Source: Bin55 sp963667455
GTDB lineage: Bacteria > Pseudomonadota > Gammaproteobacteria > Pseudomonadales > Azotimanducaceae
DNA: 64,000 bases
Assembly: GCA_963667455.2 (NCBI GenBank)
Contig: CAXXFR010000001.1
Coordinates: forward strand, 1-64,000
Direction of reading: 5' to 3'
Positions 9,023 to 18,998 of this stretch are shown here, piece by piece; position 1 is the stretch's first letter, and every line of letters starts with the position of its first letter. The notes under the pieces were generated by a model, which saw only the letters and a list, made by a program, of their open reading frames with translations, did not search any database and was not told the DNA's origin. The position numbers and the translations under genes were made by a program.

Positions 9023-10171
9023 GTGTCGTACATGGAATCCGTGTACCTCGATTATCAAGCATCGACTCCAATAGACCCGCGTGTTGTGGAAGGAATGCTG
9101 CCCTACTTCACAGAGCACTTCGGAAATCCTAGTTCGATCGAGCACGTTCATGGAAACAACGCTGCGAAGGCTGTTCGCCAGGCTCGGAGGCAAGTCGCAT
9201 CGGCCATCAATGCGAGCGTCCGGGAGATTGTGTTTACTTCGGGAGCAACCGAATCCAACAACCTGGCGATTCTTGGAGTTGCCAACAAGACGTGCAAGTC
9301 GAAGAACCGATTTGTTTCAGTTCAAACCGAGCACAGTTCCGTCTTGGGTCCTCTCTCCAACCTCAGAGAAAGCGGATTTGAAGTTGAGCTTCTACCCATA
9401 GAAAGCAGTGGGCGACTTCGATTAGACCTGCTCGAACAAGCTCTTGATGATCGAGTCGCCCTAGTCTCGGTCATGTACGTCAACAACGAGACAGGCGTGA
9501 TTCAACCAATCGACGAAATCGCCAGTATTGTCCGTTCCAAGTCCGATGCCCTCTTTCACTCCGACTGTGCACAAGCCCTGGGACGGATTGCAGTGGATGT
9601 GACGGCACTGGATGTTGACCTCGCCACCTTCTCGTCTCACAAGGCCTACGGACCAAAAGGTATTGGCGCTCTGTACTGTCGCGAAAGGTGCTTGGATCGC
9701 ATTGCTCCAATCACCTTCGGTGGGGGTCAGGAAAAGTCGCTTCGACCCGGAACACTTCCTGTGGCCCTTTGTGTTGGATTTGGGATTGCCGCAAGGCTAG
9801 TTGAGCAGGAACTTGCTCAAGACATGCGTCGTGTTAGACAGCTGAGCGAGAGGCTGATCAGTGGACTCAAGTGTGCTTGGGCAGACTCTAAGATTTTGGG
9901 CACATCAAGAATTCCAGGATCCATGAACGTGCAGTTCCCTGGCTACACCGTCGACGAGCTCATCGGAGCTTTTGACGGAATATCCGTTTCGTCTGGATCC
10001 GCTTGCAGTTCAGCAGTTCTCGAACCCTCTCCTGTTCTTCTCGCCCACGGCCTCTCGCCTGAGCAAGCAAACAGTTCGATCCGGATTGGGATCGGACGGT
10101 TCACCACAGACGAAGAAATTCAGCAAACCATCCGCACCCTCTTAAGAGGTGCACAGCAACTTAAGCAATAG
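9023..10171 (+). CDS. Cysteine desulfurase (IscS/NifS/DndA family)
   Basis: A PLP-dependent enzyme that takes sulfur from L-cysteine as a protein persulfide. It starts with YLDYQASTPIDP, has TSGATESNN, and carries the PLP lysine in SSHKAYGPKG (Lys207). The active-site loop is SSGSACSSAVLEPSP with catalytic Cys328. At 382 residues it matches IscS/DndA. GTG 9023 gives MSYMESVYLDY; ATG 9032 is an alternative. It follows the PP-loop gene by 7 bases and precedes the DUF262 gene by 15. There are no isc genes (iscR, iscU, hscA) nearby, so a dedicated role in supplying the PP-loop enzyme is more likely than general Fe-S assembly. Confidence 0.93.
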   Translation: MSYMESVYLDYQASTPIDPRVVEGMLPYFTEHFGNPSSIEHVHGNNAAKAVRQARRQVASAINASVREIVFTSGATESNNLAILGVANKTCKSKNRFVSVQTEHSSVLGPLSNLRESGFEVELLPIESSGRLRLDLLEQALDDRVALVSVMYVNNETGVIQPIDEIASIVRSKSDALFHSDCAQALGRIAVDVTALDVDLATFSSHKAYGPKGIGALYCRERCLDRIAPITFGGGQEKSLRPGTLPVALCVGFGIAARLVEQELAQDMRRVRQLSERLISGLKCAWADSKILGTSRIPGSMNVQFPGYTVDELIGAFDGISVSSGSACSSAVLEPSPVLLAHGLSPEQANSSIRIGIGRFTTDEEIQQTIRTLLRGAQQLKQ

Positions 10172-10186
10172 ACGAGGATCATCTCA

Positions 10187-12016
10187 ATGTCTCTGATCAA
10201 GGATTCTGAAAAGCCTCACAACTCGACTGTTCAGGAATGGATGGAGCTGATTCGCGACGGTGCTGTCGGCAAACCCAGATGGCAACGCGGAGTCGTCTGG
10301 GACGACAGGAAGATCCAACAGCTATTGGAAGCACTACTCCACAAGAGACCAGTAGGAGCTCTGCTGACTCTGCCGTGTAGCAGTGATCCTATGAATCAGA
10401 TTTTTCGACCGGAGAGACTCCAGAACGCACCCGAACCCGAGAATTGTGAATTGTTGATATTGGATGGTCAGCAACGGTTAACCGCACTGTGGAATGCCTT
10501 TGAGAACTCGTTTGCGGACGAAGACTATTCCGGTCCAGCCCGTGAGTTCTTCGTACACGTAGAGGTGCGGGAGGAAGACAATTCACTGATCCCAAAATCG
10601 GTCTATTGCATCAAACCCAACAAGACAAGAGTCGACAGTGAAAAACTAGGTGACCTTAGGGGTAAAGATGCAATCGAAGATCCTGTCGCCTGTTGGAACG
10701 CTCGACTCATTCCCGTACGTCTCCTAGCCAGACACAAAGCGCCTGCTACGGATGATCGAGACGAGCTCGAGATCTGGTGCGACGAAGTATTCCAAGAGGC
10801 GATCCCGAACAAGAGGCTGTGGAAACAGATTGGGAGGCTAGCGGAAGAGCTAGGTGGTAGAGATATCTCGCACTATCGACTTGCGAGTAACACAAGCCGA
10901 GAGGATGCTATTAACGCATTTGTCAGGACCAATGAGTCTTCAGCAACCATCTCCCGATTTGACATCGCAGTCGCTGAGATAGACCTAGAAGTATTAGCCT
11001 CCGAAGAGGAAGGGCTACGATCCATGATCCAAGCTGTATTTGACGAACTGCCATGGATTGATCGCTACTTTGGGACCGAAGAGAACGCAAGAGTCTCAAG
11101 ATTTGGAGAGCTTGTCCTGAAAGTAGCTTGCCTCTTGTGCGGGCAAATGCCGACAGATCGTTCGTATACGGAGTCCGAGGTAATTAGGAAAGTAGCTGAG
11201 AAGTGGACGCAGATCGTCGATGGAATCGAAGAGTCGCTCTTGTTGTTGGAGCACGAGAAGATATTCGATGATCGACGACTTCCCAGCCATGTTCCTCTGC
11301 GTGTCTTGCCCGCTTTGCATGTCCATGCAACGAAAATCTACGACACGGACAAGAAAGGCCAAGTACACAAGCTGATGGTCTCGTATCTCTGGAGGAGCTT
11401 CCTGACCGAGCGCTATGACCGTCAGGCCAATCAACGGCTATTCGACGACTTCAAGAAGCTAGCTGACGATATCGAGTGCATCAAGCGCAACCAATCTCCT
11501 CTCAATCAAGCTCCCATTTTCGATGAGCAGGCGTGGCCCGTCCCGTCCCACTCTCAACTGAAAGACCTGAAACTCTACAACAAGAAACCGAACTCGAAGA
11601 ACAAACTGTCTCGTGCGGTGTTCGCTTGTACTCTCTGGGACTCCTGCTTTGACTTTGCATCCGACGAGAAGCTCAATCCCAGGAACATAACTGACTTACA
11701 GTATCACCACCTTTTTCCAGAGGCACTGATGAAGTCAAGTCCAGAGCTACGAGATGGAATGAATCATCCCTTGAACTTTGTATTGATTTCTGCCATTACC
11801 AACCGGAAATTGGCGGCGAAAACTCCATTGAAGTATCTCGAAGAACGAGTGGACAAGGGCAAGATCGACACAAACGACATCAAGAGACGAGTCAAGTCTC
11901 ACTCTGTGCCGTACGACAAGCTCCAGGTCGATAAAGTGAATCTATCTGCGTACAAGGCTTTCATTTCGGCGAGGGCAAGTATGGTTCGCGAGCATATTGA
12001 AACGAGGGTAAGTTAG
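10187..12016 (+). CDS. DUF262-DUF1524 nuclease (SspE/GmrSD-like)
   Basis: A 609-residue two-domain protein. The N-terminal DUF262 (ParB-like nucleotide-binding) domain has WQRGVVWDD and the hallmark DGQQRLTAL at residues 93-101. The C-terminal part has the DUF1524 HNH pattern: YHHLFPEAL followed by HPLNFVLISAITNRKLAAKT. This architecture is that of SspE, which senses phosphorothioated DNA and nicks phage DNA, and of GmrSD/BrxU, which cut modified DNA. As last gene of an operon that ends in sulfur-mobilising enzymes it is the natural effector. Which modification it reads cannot be seen. The ATG is at 10187, with the operon ending here and convergent genes beginning at 12121. Confidence 0.88.
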   Translation: MSLIKDSEKPHNSTVQEWMELIRDGAVGKPRWQRGVVWDDRKIQQLLEALLHKRPVGALLTLPCSSDPMNQIFRPERLQNAPEPENCELLILDGQQRLTALWNAFENSFADEDYSGPAREFFVHVEVREEDNSLIPKSVYCIKPNKTRVDSEKLGDLRGKDAIEDPVACWNARLIPVRLLARHKAPATDDRDELEIWCDEVFQEAIPNKRLWKQIGRLAEELGGRDISHYRLASNTSREDAINAFVRTNESSATISRFDIAVAEIDLEVLASEEEGLRSMIQAVFDELPWIDRYFGTEENARVSRFGELVLKVACLLCGQMPTDRSYTESEVIRKVAEKWTQIVDGIEESLLLLEHEKIFDDRRLPSHVPLRVLPALHVHATKIYDTDKKGQVHKLMVSYLWRSFLTERYDRQANQRLFDDFKKLADDIECIKRNQSPLNQAPIFDEQAWPVPSHSQLKDLKLYNKKPNSKNKLSRAVFACTLWDSCFDFASDEKLNPRNITDLQYHHLFPEALMKSSPELRDGMNHPLNFVLISAITNRKLAAKTPLKYLEERVDKGKIDTNDIKRRVKSHSVPYDKLQVDKVNLSAYKAFISARASMVREHIETRVS

Positions 12017-12120
12017 TCGCTATGCCCCGTCTAAGGATCAGAGCTGTCTTGAGCACTTGCTACGACGATGCCCTGGCGGGTTCTTCTGATTCAGCCCGAT
12101 ATGTTAGTCGGTCCGGGAAT

Positions 12121-13950
12121 CTACTCGTCCGCATCTTCAGGCAGACTGAATCCCTTCTTCAATTGTTCAACGTCTTCCGGCAACAACAGCTTCGTAAGGT
12201 CGGTAACCTGCTGCTCCGATAGAAACTCCTGCAACCCGTGAAACGTAAGGGCTGCCAACGCGACTGACGACTTGCCCTCTGTGGATTCAAACATCTCCAG
12301 GACACCCTGAATATTCTCTGGATCGCTTGCCACTATAGTGGGTGCCATCGTTCGGATGAAGCTAGCTCTCTGTTCATCTCGAAGTTGATCCGCCAGTCCG
12401 ATAGCGTCTTGGTTTCTGTCGCGCCTGACAAGCTCCCATCCAACTTCCCTGTAAGAATCCAGCTTAGTTTGGCCTTCTCGCGTTTGCGATAGCGCCAGTA
12501 ATGCCTTGTCGATATCTTCTCTTGCCAACCAGCGCACGATGCCAACTTCCGCCCCCACCCCAGACTCACCAATGGGAATGGCGAGTGCTTCGTTCATGAG
12601 ACGATCAGCGTTTTCGATCGGCATTCGATCCACAATCAGATTGAACAGTTCCTGACGAGTGTCTACCAATTGGGGCGAGCCCAGTACCCAATCCAATGCG
12701 GCCGTTGGGTCCTGCATCGCCCATCCTGAGACGAAGTTCTGAACAACGACATCTTGGTTTCCATCGAGCGACGCCAAGTGTATCGCCGCTTTCTTAGGGG
12801 ACATCATGGTCGCGAACTGAATGGCTTGTTCCTCTGCTGTCAAGCGAATATCCTGCGGAAACGTGTCGAGATAATCCAGCAACTCAAATGGATTGTTCCG
12901 CGCCCAATCCGAAACAACGCTTTCGCGCAACGTGCGACCGAGTTCTTCCGAAGACAATTGGTTTATCGCATCGAACGCAGCTGGTGCATCCCACCTGACC
13001 CATTCATTGAGAATGGTTTTCCAAACACGGAAATCCGTCTCTCCTAGCGAGGTCTTCGCGTATGCAAACATCGCCGGTGCATCGCGTTGAGTAAGCGATC
13101 TGGTCACACCGTACCGCAAGTTTTCTCTGTCCTCAAATGTCAACTGTTCGCCAAGGCGAGAGAAAACCTCCATTCCATCTCGGTCTATCCACTCCAGTGC
13201 GACCTCTTCAAGTAATCTCATCTGACGAGAATCGGGCACGCTGTCGTTCTGAATGGCTTGAAAGGCTTCTTCCGGTTGCTCCATCAATGATGCGACTTGT
13301 GCTTCAAGCAAGAGTTCTCTTGCGAAATCCTTGAGCGAAAGACTCGTCGCAATGCTCCGGCGGACATCTTCGCCTAGGTCTTCTCGCACGTAGAAAAGTG
13401 CAGTTACGAAGAGTTTCCTAGTTTGTTCATCTAACGGCTTGGCATGCTCTACTGCGCTATCGAGATCCGCGAGAATCCATTCGTGGAAGATCGTACTGAG
13501 TAGCACCGAACGGTGTTGGATAGGAAATTCTTGAGCAAGCTCCAACGCACGTAGCGGGTCGCGAGCGGAAATGCCCTCGACAATCCTGGTTTTTGCCGTG
13601 AACCGAGAAGCAAAATTGGAAAGGTGATTCGCCTGGTCAAGCAGATGTGTTAAGCCATCCAAGTCAGTCGACAGAATTAGCTCGTCGAGTTTGATGGAAC
13701 GCAGGAAGTCGCTTTGTACAGTCCACCACTCGCCAGAATCGGTTTGGCCCGCCATTTCCGGTTCCGTTGTCGTAACGTTGAGTTCTTGTATGGACTGCTT
13801 GTCTTGAGCGTTGGATGGAGTATTGCTCTCACTGGAGGCGCCGGGGTCCGCTAGCAAGAACACACAACCCAACAATACGACGACCACGAAGGAACTCAGC
13901 AAGTTCGGTCGCGAAGACAGGATGCGAAGAATCCAATCAAGTTTCATCAA
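12121..13950 (-). CDS. Membrane-anchored W-DP alpha-solenoid protein, paralogue A
   Basis: 609 residues. An N-terminal transmembrane anchor (SSFVVVVLLGCVFLLA, residues about 18-35) is followed by an acidic spacer and then helical repeats of roughly 35-40 residues marked by W-x3-D(P)-x2-A. Examples are EWILADLDSAVEH, DWARNNPFELLDYL and GWAMQDPTAALDWV. The C-terminal block LSEQQVTDLTKLL is also present in its paralogues. The topology suggests an inner-membrane anchor with a periplasmic solenoid that binds proteins. No catalytic motif is visible. It is the last gene of a minus-strand operon: the start lies 35 bases after paralogue B. I do not recognise a named family; TPR-, HEAT- and Sel1-like solenoids are the nearest structural analogy. 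Confidence 0.8.
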   Translation of the reverse strand: MMKLDWILRILSSRPNLLSSFVVVVLLGCVFLLADPGASSESNTPSNAQDKQSIQELNVTTTEPEMAGQTDSGEWWTVQSDFLRSIKLDELILSTDLDGLTHLLDQANHLSNFASRFTAKTRIVEGISARDPLRALELAQEFPIQHRSVLLSTIFHEWILADLDSAVEHAKPLDEQTRKLFVTALFYVREDLGEDVRRSIATSLSLKDFARELLLEAQVASLMEQPEEAFQAIQNDSVPDSRQMRLLEEVALEWIDRDGMEVFSRLGEQLTFEDRENLRYGVTRSLTQRDAPAMFAYAKTSLGETDFRVWKTILNEWVRWDAPAAFDAINQLSSEELGRTLRESVVSDWARNNPFELLDYLDTFPQDIRLTAEEQAIQFATMMSPKKAAIHLASLDGNQDVVVQNFVSGWAMQDPTAALDWVLGSPQLVDTRQELFNLIVDRMPIENADRLMNEALAIPIGESGVGAEVGIVRWLAREDIDKALLALSQTREGQTKLDSYREVGWELVRRDRNQDAIGLADQLRDEQRASFIRTMAPTIVASDPENIQGVLEMFESTEGKSSVALAALTFHGLQEFLSEQQVTDLTKLLLPEDVEQLKKGFSLPEDADE

Positions 13951-13985
13951 CTATCTCCGTGAGTCGTTGAACACACTAATCGCGT

Positions 13986-15743
13986 TCAATTTCTCAGTCT
14001 CCGGGCATCGGTCTTGGAAAGGTGTTTCTTCAGCTGCTCGATTTCCTCTTTCTTCAGTACATGCTTTGACCGATTCGCCATGGTCAAATACATCGCAGCT
14101 GTGGATCTGGCTTCTTTCGTAGGGATTTCCTCGATCTTCTCCAAGAGTGCCCTTGGTTCGGTGTACGCCCACCGCGCGACCAATGCATTGAAGTAGCCGT
14201 CATGCTGAGGAGCGGGCAATTCACTACCGAGCTGCATTGCATTGGAGTACTCTCGGTTGCGTATCAGAGCAACGCCAACTTCAAATGCTGCACTTTCTAG
14301 GGTCTCTCCGTCTTCGATGAGAGACAGCATAGACCTGGCTTTTTCGACATCAAATGCGGCAACCGATCGAATCACGTCCGACTCCAGACCTGTTTCGTGG
14401 CGTGCGACCGGAATACTCGATGCATACTGAAGCGCTGCCTCTGGATCGTTCTTTACGAGTTCTCTCCAAACGAAGTCCAGCAGGTATTTCTTTTGGTTGT
14501 CGTTGACGGCATTTGCGACTACCCATTCGTAGGCTTCATGGGCATCGTGTTTGGACCAGTTCGAGACGATCGCGTGTCCAATATCACTCGGAAGTCGATC
14601 CCACGAGCTCGCGGCCAAATTAGCCGCTTCCCGAGGTGCAGTCTCAGCAAGCGAAATGGTGGCCCTAGTTAGGGCCAGGCTGGTCAACTCTCCAGGCAAC
14701 TGCTCAAGATTCTGCAAGACGTCACGCGCATCGGTTTCAGACCACGTTACGAGCACAGCAGTCTGAAGCATGTTGCGCAACATCCCATTCCCAAGGTTGC
14801 CCACTGCATTCAATGCAGTTTTGGGTTCTGTCAATGCCCAACTTCGCACTATTGGATCGAAAATGAAACCGTGGGTTTCGTCTCTCCACACTCTTGCCAG
14901 TTCGAAAGCTCCACCCGGATCCGTGGTTGCCTTGTCAATCAAGATTGCACTGATGACACCGGTTCTAGAAATCCAGTTGTCCAGTGACTCGACTAGATCT
15001 GGGAGTTTCTCAATGCCTTCCTGATCAATCCATGAGACAGCGATTTTGGACAGAGCCTGTAGTTGCGCACTGCTGTGGGGAGCGTGTTCGATTAGAGCTA
15101 CCCAAGCAGTTTCGGGATCGAGAGAACCATCAACCGAGACTCTTTGCTCCACCACTTGGATGGCTGCTTCCAACGCACCTGTCTGCTTAGCGAGAAGAAG
15201 CAGATCTTCAGCGGAAATGTCGTCAGCACGACGCAATAGCGTTTCAGCTGAGACACGTCGGAGAGAATGATCCAACTTATCGAGATGAGCAATGGCACCT
15301 TCCAAATCTGTCGATGCCCACTCCCCAAATATTGTTTCTACTATTGACTCTCGTCTATTCCATGGGATTTCACTCAAGAGACTTATACAACCACTAGGAT
15401 TCAATGACGCGAGACGGCGAAAAATCTCAGTTTGAACTGTGTTCTTCCAGTTCTCGTGAACGAGATCGCTCGATTGATCGAGAAGTTCGAGGACACCCCT
15501 TTCGTCTGCTGCTGACAGTAGTTGACGTAATGCCGCCGTACGACCGAAATTGCTTGCAAGTTGCCCCAAGTCTGTGAGAGAAACTTCGCTGGAAGAAACC
15601 GATCCATTTGAATCGAAGAGAACTTGCTCTTTCGATGAGTCGTCAATATGAACGGTTTCAGTGGTGTCTGCACTCGCAATCGTTTCTGCAAAACAGGCGT
15701 GGACTGCAACCGCAAGGAGAGTTGCGGCAAGGAATTTGGACAC
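13986..15743 (-). CDS. Exported W-DP alpha-solenoid protein, paralogue B
   Basis: 585 residues. It begins with a cleavable-looking signal peptide (FLAATLLAVAVHACFAET) instead of the membrane anchor of the other copies. Repeats include GEWASTDLEGAIAHL, TWSETDARDVLQNL, NWSKHDAHEAYEWV and RWAYTEPRALLEKI. The C-terminal LKKEEIEQLKKHL matches the LSxEQL block of the paralogues. It lies 23 bases downstream of the HEAT-like gene and 35 bases upstream of paralogue A, so these three are probably one transcript. A soluble periplasmic partner for the anchored copies is a reasonable guess. Function unknown. Confidence 0.8.
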   Translation of the reverse strand: MSKFLAATLLAVAVHACFAETIASADTTETVHIDDSSKEQVLFDSNGSVSSSEVSLTDLGQLASNFGRTAALRQLLSAADERGVLELLDQSSDLVHENWKNTVQTEIFRRLASLNPSGCISLLSEIPWNRRESIVETIFGEWASTDLEGAIAHLDKLDHSLRRVSAETLLRRADDISAEDLLLLAKQTGALEAAIQVVEQRVSVDGSLDPETAWVALIEHAPHSSAQLQALSKIAVSWIDQEGIEKLPDLVESLDNWISRTGVISAILIDKATTDPGGAFELARVWRDETHGFIFDPIVRSWALTEPKTALNAVGNLGNGMLRNMLQTAVLVTWSETDARDVLQNLEQLPGELTSLALTRATISLAETAPREAANLAASSWDRLPSDIGHAIVSNWSKHDAHEAYEWVVANAVNDNQKKYLLDFVWRELVKNDPEAALQYASSIPVARHETGLESDVIRSVAAFDVEKARSMLSLIEDGETLESAAFEVGVALIRNREYSNAMQLGSELPAPQHDGYFNALVARWAYTEPRALLEKIEEIPTKEARSTAAMYLTMANRSKHVLKKEEIEQLKKHLSKTDARRLRN

Positions 15744-15766
15744 TCTAATGCTCTTCCGCCGGCAAT

Positions 15767-16901
15767 TCAGTCGGAGAGTTTCTGCACCACTGGAATCGAG
15801 TCTGGGAAGTCTGGCACAACCAAAGGTATGTCCTCGAGTTCCTCTTCATTAGCCTTGATCGACACAAGCTCGGGATACCTTCGCTCTAACAGATTCAAAC
15901 TTCGGAGAGCTTGTTGCGTTCGATACTTGTGCCCTACATTGGGAAAGATGTTATAGCCTGCTGGGCGGCTTATCGTCTCGCCTTCCTTGGCGATCAATCC
16001 AAGGTTCTTCGCTACATCCCTAACGCGTTGGGCATGGGGTACAACTCTGGCACCGTAGGAAACCATGGCTTCAAGGACATGGGGCGTGTTGGCAATTCGA
16101 CGATTACGACGATGTTCATCCTCAGTGAGCCACTCCAGCATCGCGTCGAAGCCCGACTCAGTTTGCATCAGGGCCAATCCCTTTGCTGCATTTGCCGAAT
16201 CTTCCGCATTGTCGTTCTCAAACAGGCATTGAATTCTCAACTCGTTGATCTCCTCGGACCGGACCTTCATTCGGTTCAGCGTAAACAAGGCGTTGCACTG
16301 CAGGTTGTCTTGGCCGTTTCCGAACGTGGATTTGAGCCATTCCAAGACGATGTCGCGCACTTCGGGATCTTGCGGATACAGTTCGACGAATAGGCCTGGT
16401 AAGACGAAGCACCAGATACCCGGCTCCTTATAGACAAATCTGCCGTTTCGCATTTCCATTGCTGACTCAGCCCATTCGCTGTCCATGAGGTCACCATCCT
16501 GCGGGCACTCCAGTTCAGCTTCAGATCCGTTGCGCCATGTTTCGAGCAAAAAACTTCTCATACCCGGCACTGTCTCCAGTCGGCGCATAATCGGAGGATC
16601 CTCGGCATCATTCTGATCGGAGAGAGCGATGTAGAACAAATACCATCCCATTGCGCTCAGAGCAGCGTTGCGAACCTCAGAATCCTCGTTTGTAAATTCC
16701 TTCCTCAAGAACGTCGTGAATGTAGTCGTTGCTCAATTCAGGATCCATCATTCCCTCGTAGCCGAGCCAATCGTACAGCTCCACGCCCTTCAGCTGCTTG
16801 GGATCAACAGACTCTTTGGCTTCATCCGCTCCGTAGGCTAGCAACGGCATCAAGACGATGGAAATTGTCACCATTTTCATTTTTTTTTTTTTTTTTTTCA
16901 T
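15767..16901 (-). pseudogene. Exported HEAT-like repeat protein, frameshifted
   Basis: Two overlapping frames encode one protein. The N-terminal frame (16901-16677) begins with a run of Lys and a signal peptide (MKMVTISIVLMPLLAYGADE). The C-terminal frame (to 15767) contains helical HEAT-like repeats such as NEDSEVRNAALSAMGWYL and DNAEDSANAAKGLALM. Dropping one base near 16705 joins HDVL to RKEFTNEDSEVRN and restores about 377 residues. The start codon lies on a run of 19 A, so translation could start at 16901 or at ATG 16880. The gene heads an operon with paralogues B and A. It belongs to a different repeat family but is also exported, so it may act with them. Confidence 0.7.
16880..16898 (-). 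repeat. 19-base A tract (T on plus strand) at a start codon
   Basis: On the coding strand the sequence reads ATG, then 19 A, then TGAAAATGGTG. In the present length it encodes six lysines in frame between two possible starts. A change of one base would put the 16901 start out of frame but leave the 16880 start untouched. Confidence 0.85.
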
Positions 16902-17129
16902 TTTCCAAGGATGGCCACCAGGCCTCTCGGCAACATCTCTTTTGACTCATTCTAAGAGGGTCTGTTCGTTCGTTGGAACGGATTCGTAACCGGTTGCTGC
17001 AAGTGTCGAATGAGCTGGCAAGCCCGCTTGGCTCAGCTCAGTCTGTGAAATAACGCTCTGTGTGCAAGGGGCTCAACTTACGCGAGACTCGTATTCTCCT
17101 CTCGTAGCCACAGCTTGCCACTAGACAAT

Positions 17130-18923
17130 TCAGCGCTTCGCGTACGAATCTAATTGGGCTAGATGTTCCTCAGTCAAATTGTGGTCCGGGAACTCTGCAC
17201 TAGTCAAGACCGCCTGCGCAACATCCGATCTTATTGATTGCGTTGGAAACGTTGCGAGTCGATTCATCAGTTCTTGAGGATCAATACGCATCCAGTAGAG
17301 CGATAGTCGTACAAAATACATTGATCGATTCTCTTCAGGCAGTTGTTGGGCGAGCTTGACCGCTTCATCCGCTTGATCGGTACGGACTAGGCTGCGAGCG
17401 ATGCTAACGGCGGAAGAGAGCTTGGCGGTTTCGCGAACCCCGTCCAACAGGCCAAGCGCAACTTCAAACCTTCCATGGTCAACCAACGCATCGATTACAT
17501 GCCTCTCTGCTCCTTCCTCGAACTCGTGAGTCACTTCATCGAGCGCTTGTTTCATCGCTTCTTCGGGATCGACAAGCGCAAACCGAGCTAGCACCCGTTG
17601 CATCAAGCGTGATCGTCTCGTGTTGGTCTGCTTCGCTTGTTCGTCCACCCATGCCATCGCCGCGACTGGGTCGATTTTCGACCACCCTTCGACCAGCGCA
17701 AACTCCGTAGTCAGTTCAATCTCGCCCAAGATTGGTTGCAACCTTTGCAGTTGTTCAGCCGCCTGTTCGGGTGCGGAAGCTGATAGCTTCCTCACCGCTC
17801 TTCGCACTGCCTCTTGTCGCGATGATCGCGGAAAAGACTCTACGTTCTCCAACAATCCGAGAGGGTCATTCTGTGCCCAGGTGAACAGTACATTGCTTGC
17901 TGCACTGCTACGTGTCCAACCATTGGTAAGTCGTGACACTGCCTGCAACGCCTCTTCAGCGTCTTGTTGCGCCCACACGTCCAATAGTCTCACTGAGAGC
18001 AGACTTTGTTTCTCGTCGTACGGCAGGTTTACCACGTAGTCGAATGCAGCGCTCGGATCATGGGAAGCAACAGATCGCAACATTTCTTCGAAGAACTCCG
18101 AATCTTCGTGATACAGATCATCGTAGAGGCGTGTTAAGGCCTCAAAACCGTCATTGAGTATCCACGCTTGGGCGATTCGCGTCAGCAACTCCTTCTGATA
18201 GACGTTCTTCACTTTGTCGCGCACAATGAGACTCCATGCCTCAGGCGGTTGATCGAGCAACTTGATCGCCTGACTCTCTTGAATACTCCTCTCGACGAAG
18301 GATCCCAGGTCAAGGGACTTCGCAATCTGCAACACACTGGAAATCGATTGATCGTTGAGTTCTGCCAGAATGGCTCGTATTGATACTTCCTTCATCGACC
18401 CGATCAGGCTGTGTGTCGCACGCAACGCAGCCGTTAGGTCCACTACTGCCCACTCTCCCATCACAATTTCAAGCGAGTCATTCCAACGAGAGCTAGGAAA
18501 CTTCCAAATGCTTTCAAAAGCTCGAGAGGGTTCCGTGCGAGCGAGTGCACCTAGCAACTGTTCCTGTAGCAAATCCGCTTGGACGCTTGCGTTGATTGAT
18601 GCAACGTTGTCGATCAACTCGACCAGTTGTGTGCTACTCAGTTGGTCAACCCGGCTTAAGAGTTCTTTAGCTTGATCCACGTCCTCTGCACCTTCAAGAA
18701 CCTCTTCAAGCGACGAGACGTCAATTGATTCGGTCTCGTTAGCGCCAAGAGCTCGGTCGACAGGCAATGACACCGAGTCTGGTCCAAATCGAGTGTCTTG
18801 GATCAGGAATTCAGCCACCAAGAAATAGGCCGTGCATCCGATGCCAGCACCGACCACGAGACCAAGAACCCACTGCTTGGCACTCGAGCCTTGTTCACAG
18901 TTAATCGCTTCTACTCTGGCCAT
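17130..18923 (-). CDS. Membrane-anchored W-DP alpha-solenoid protein, paralogue C
   Basis: 597 residues with a hydrophobic anchor at about 18-37 (WVLGLVVGAGIGCTAYFLVA). Repeats include GEWAVVDLTAALRAT, DVWAQQDAEEALQAV, TWAQNDPLGLLENV, GWSKIDPVAAMAWV and YWMRIDPQELMNRL. The end has LTEEHLAQLDSYAKR, equivalent to the terminal block of the other copies. LARTEPSRAFESIW here is the intact counterpart of the segment that is interrupted in paralogue D. There are 75 bases between its start and the end of D, so the two are likely cotranscribed. A 228-base gap separates it from the HEAT-like gene downstream. Function unknown. Confidence 0.8.
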   Translation of the reverse strand: MARVEAINCEQGSSAKQWVLGLVVGAGIGCTAYFLVAEFLIQDTRFGPDSVSLPVDRALGANETESIDVSSLEEVLEGAEDVDQAKELLSRVDQLSSTQLVELIDNVASINASVQADLLQEQLLGALARTEPSRAFESIWKFPSSRWNDSLEIVMGEWAVVDLTAALRATHSLIGSMKEVSIRAILAELNDQSISSVLQIAKSLDLGSFVERSIQESQAIKLLDQPPEAWSLIVRDKVKNVYQKELLTRIAQAWILNDGFEALTRLYDDLYHEDSEFFEEMLRSVASHDPSAAFDYVVNLPYDEKQSLLSVRLLDVWAQQDAEEALQAVSRLTNGWTRSSAASNVLFTWAQNDPLGLLENVESFPRSSRQEAVRRAVRKLSASAPEQAAEQLQRLQPILGEIELTTEFALVEGWSKIDPVAAMAWVDEQAKQTNTRRSRLMQRVLARFALVDPEEAMKQALDEVTHEFEEGAERHVIDALVDHGRFEVALGLLDGVRETAKLSSAVSIARSLVRTDQADEAVKLAQQLPEENRSMYFVRLSLYWMRIDPQELMNRLATFPTQSIRSDVAQAVLTSAEFPDHNLTEEHLAQLDSYAKR

Positions 18924-18998
18924 GCTCCAATCTCACGCCTAGCGATACCGGTCCTTCTTGCATCGCCATGTGCAAGTCAATGTCCCTCCCGCCGAATC

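Noticed and set aside
7673..12016. Calling the genes dndC, dndA or sspD, sspA and sspE by name
   Set aside because: The PP-loop signature is SGGRSSG rather than the DndC form, and dndB, dndD, dndE, sspB and sspC are absent, so the names would claim too much.
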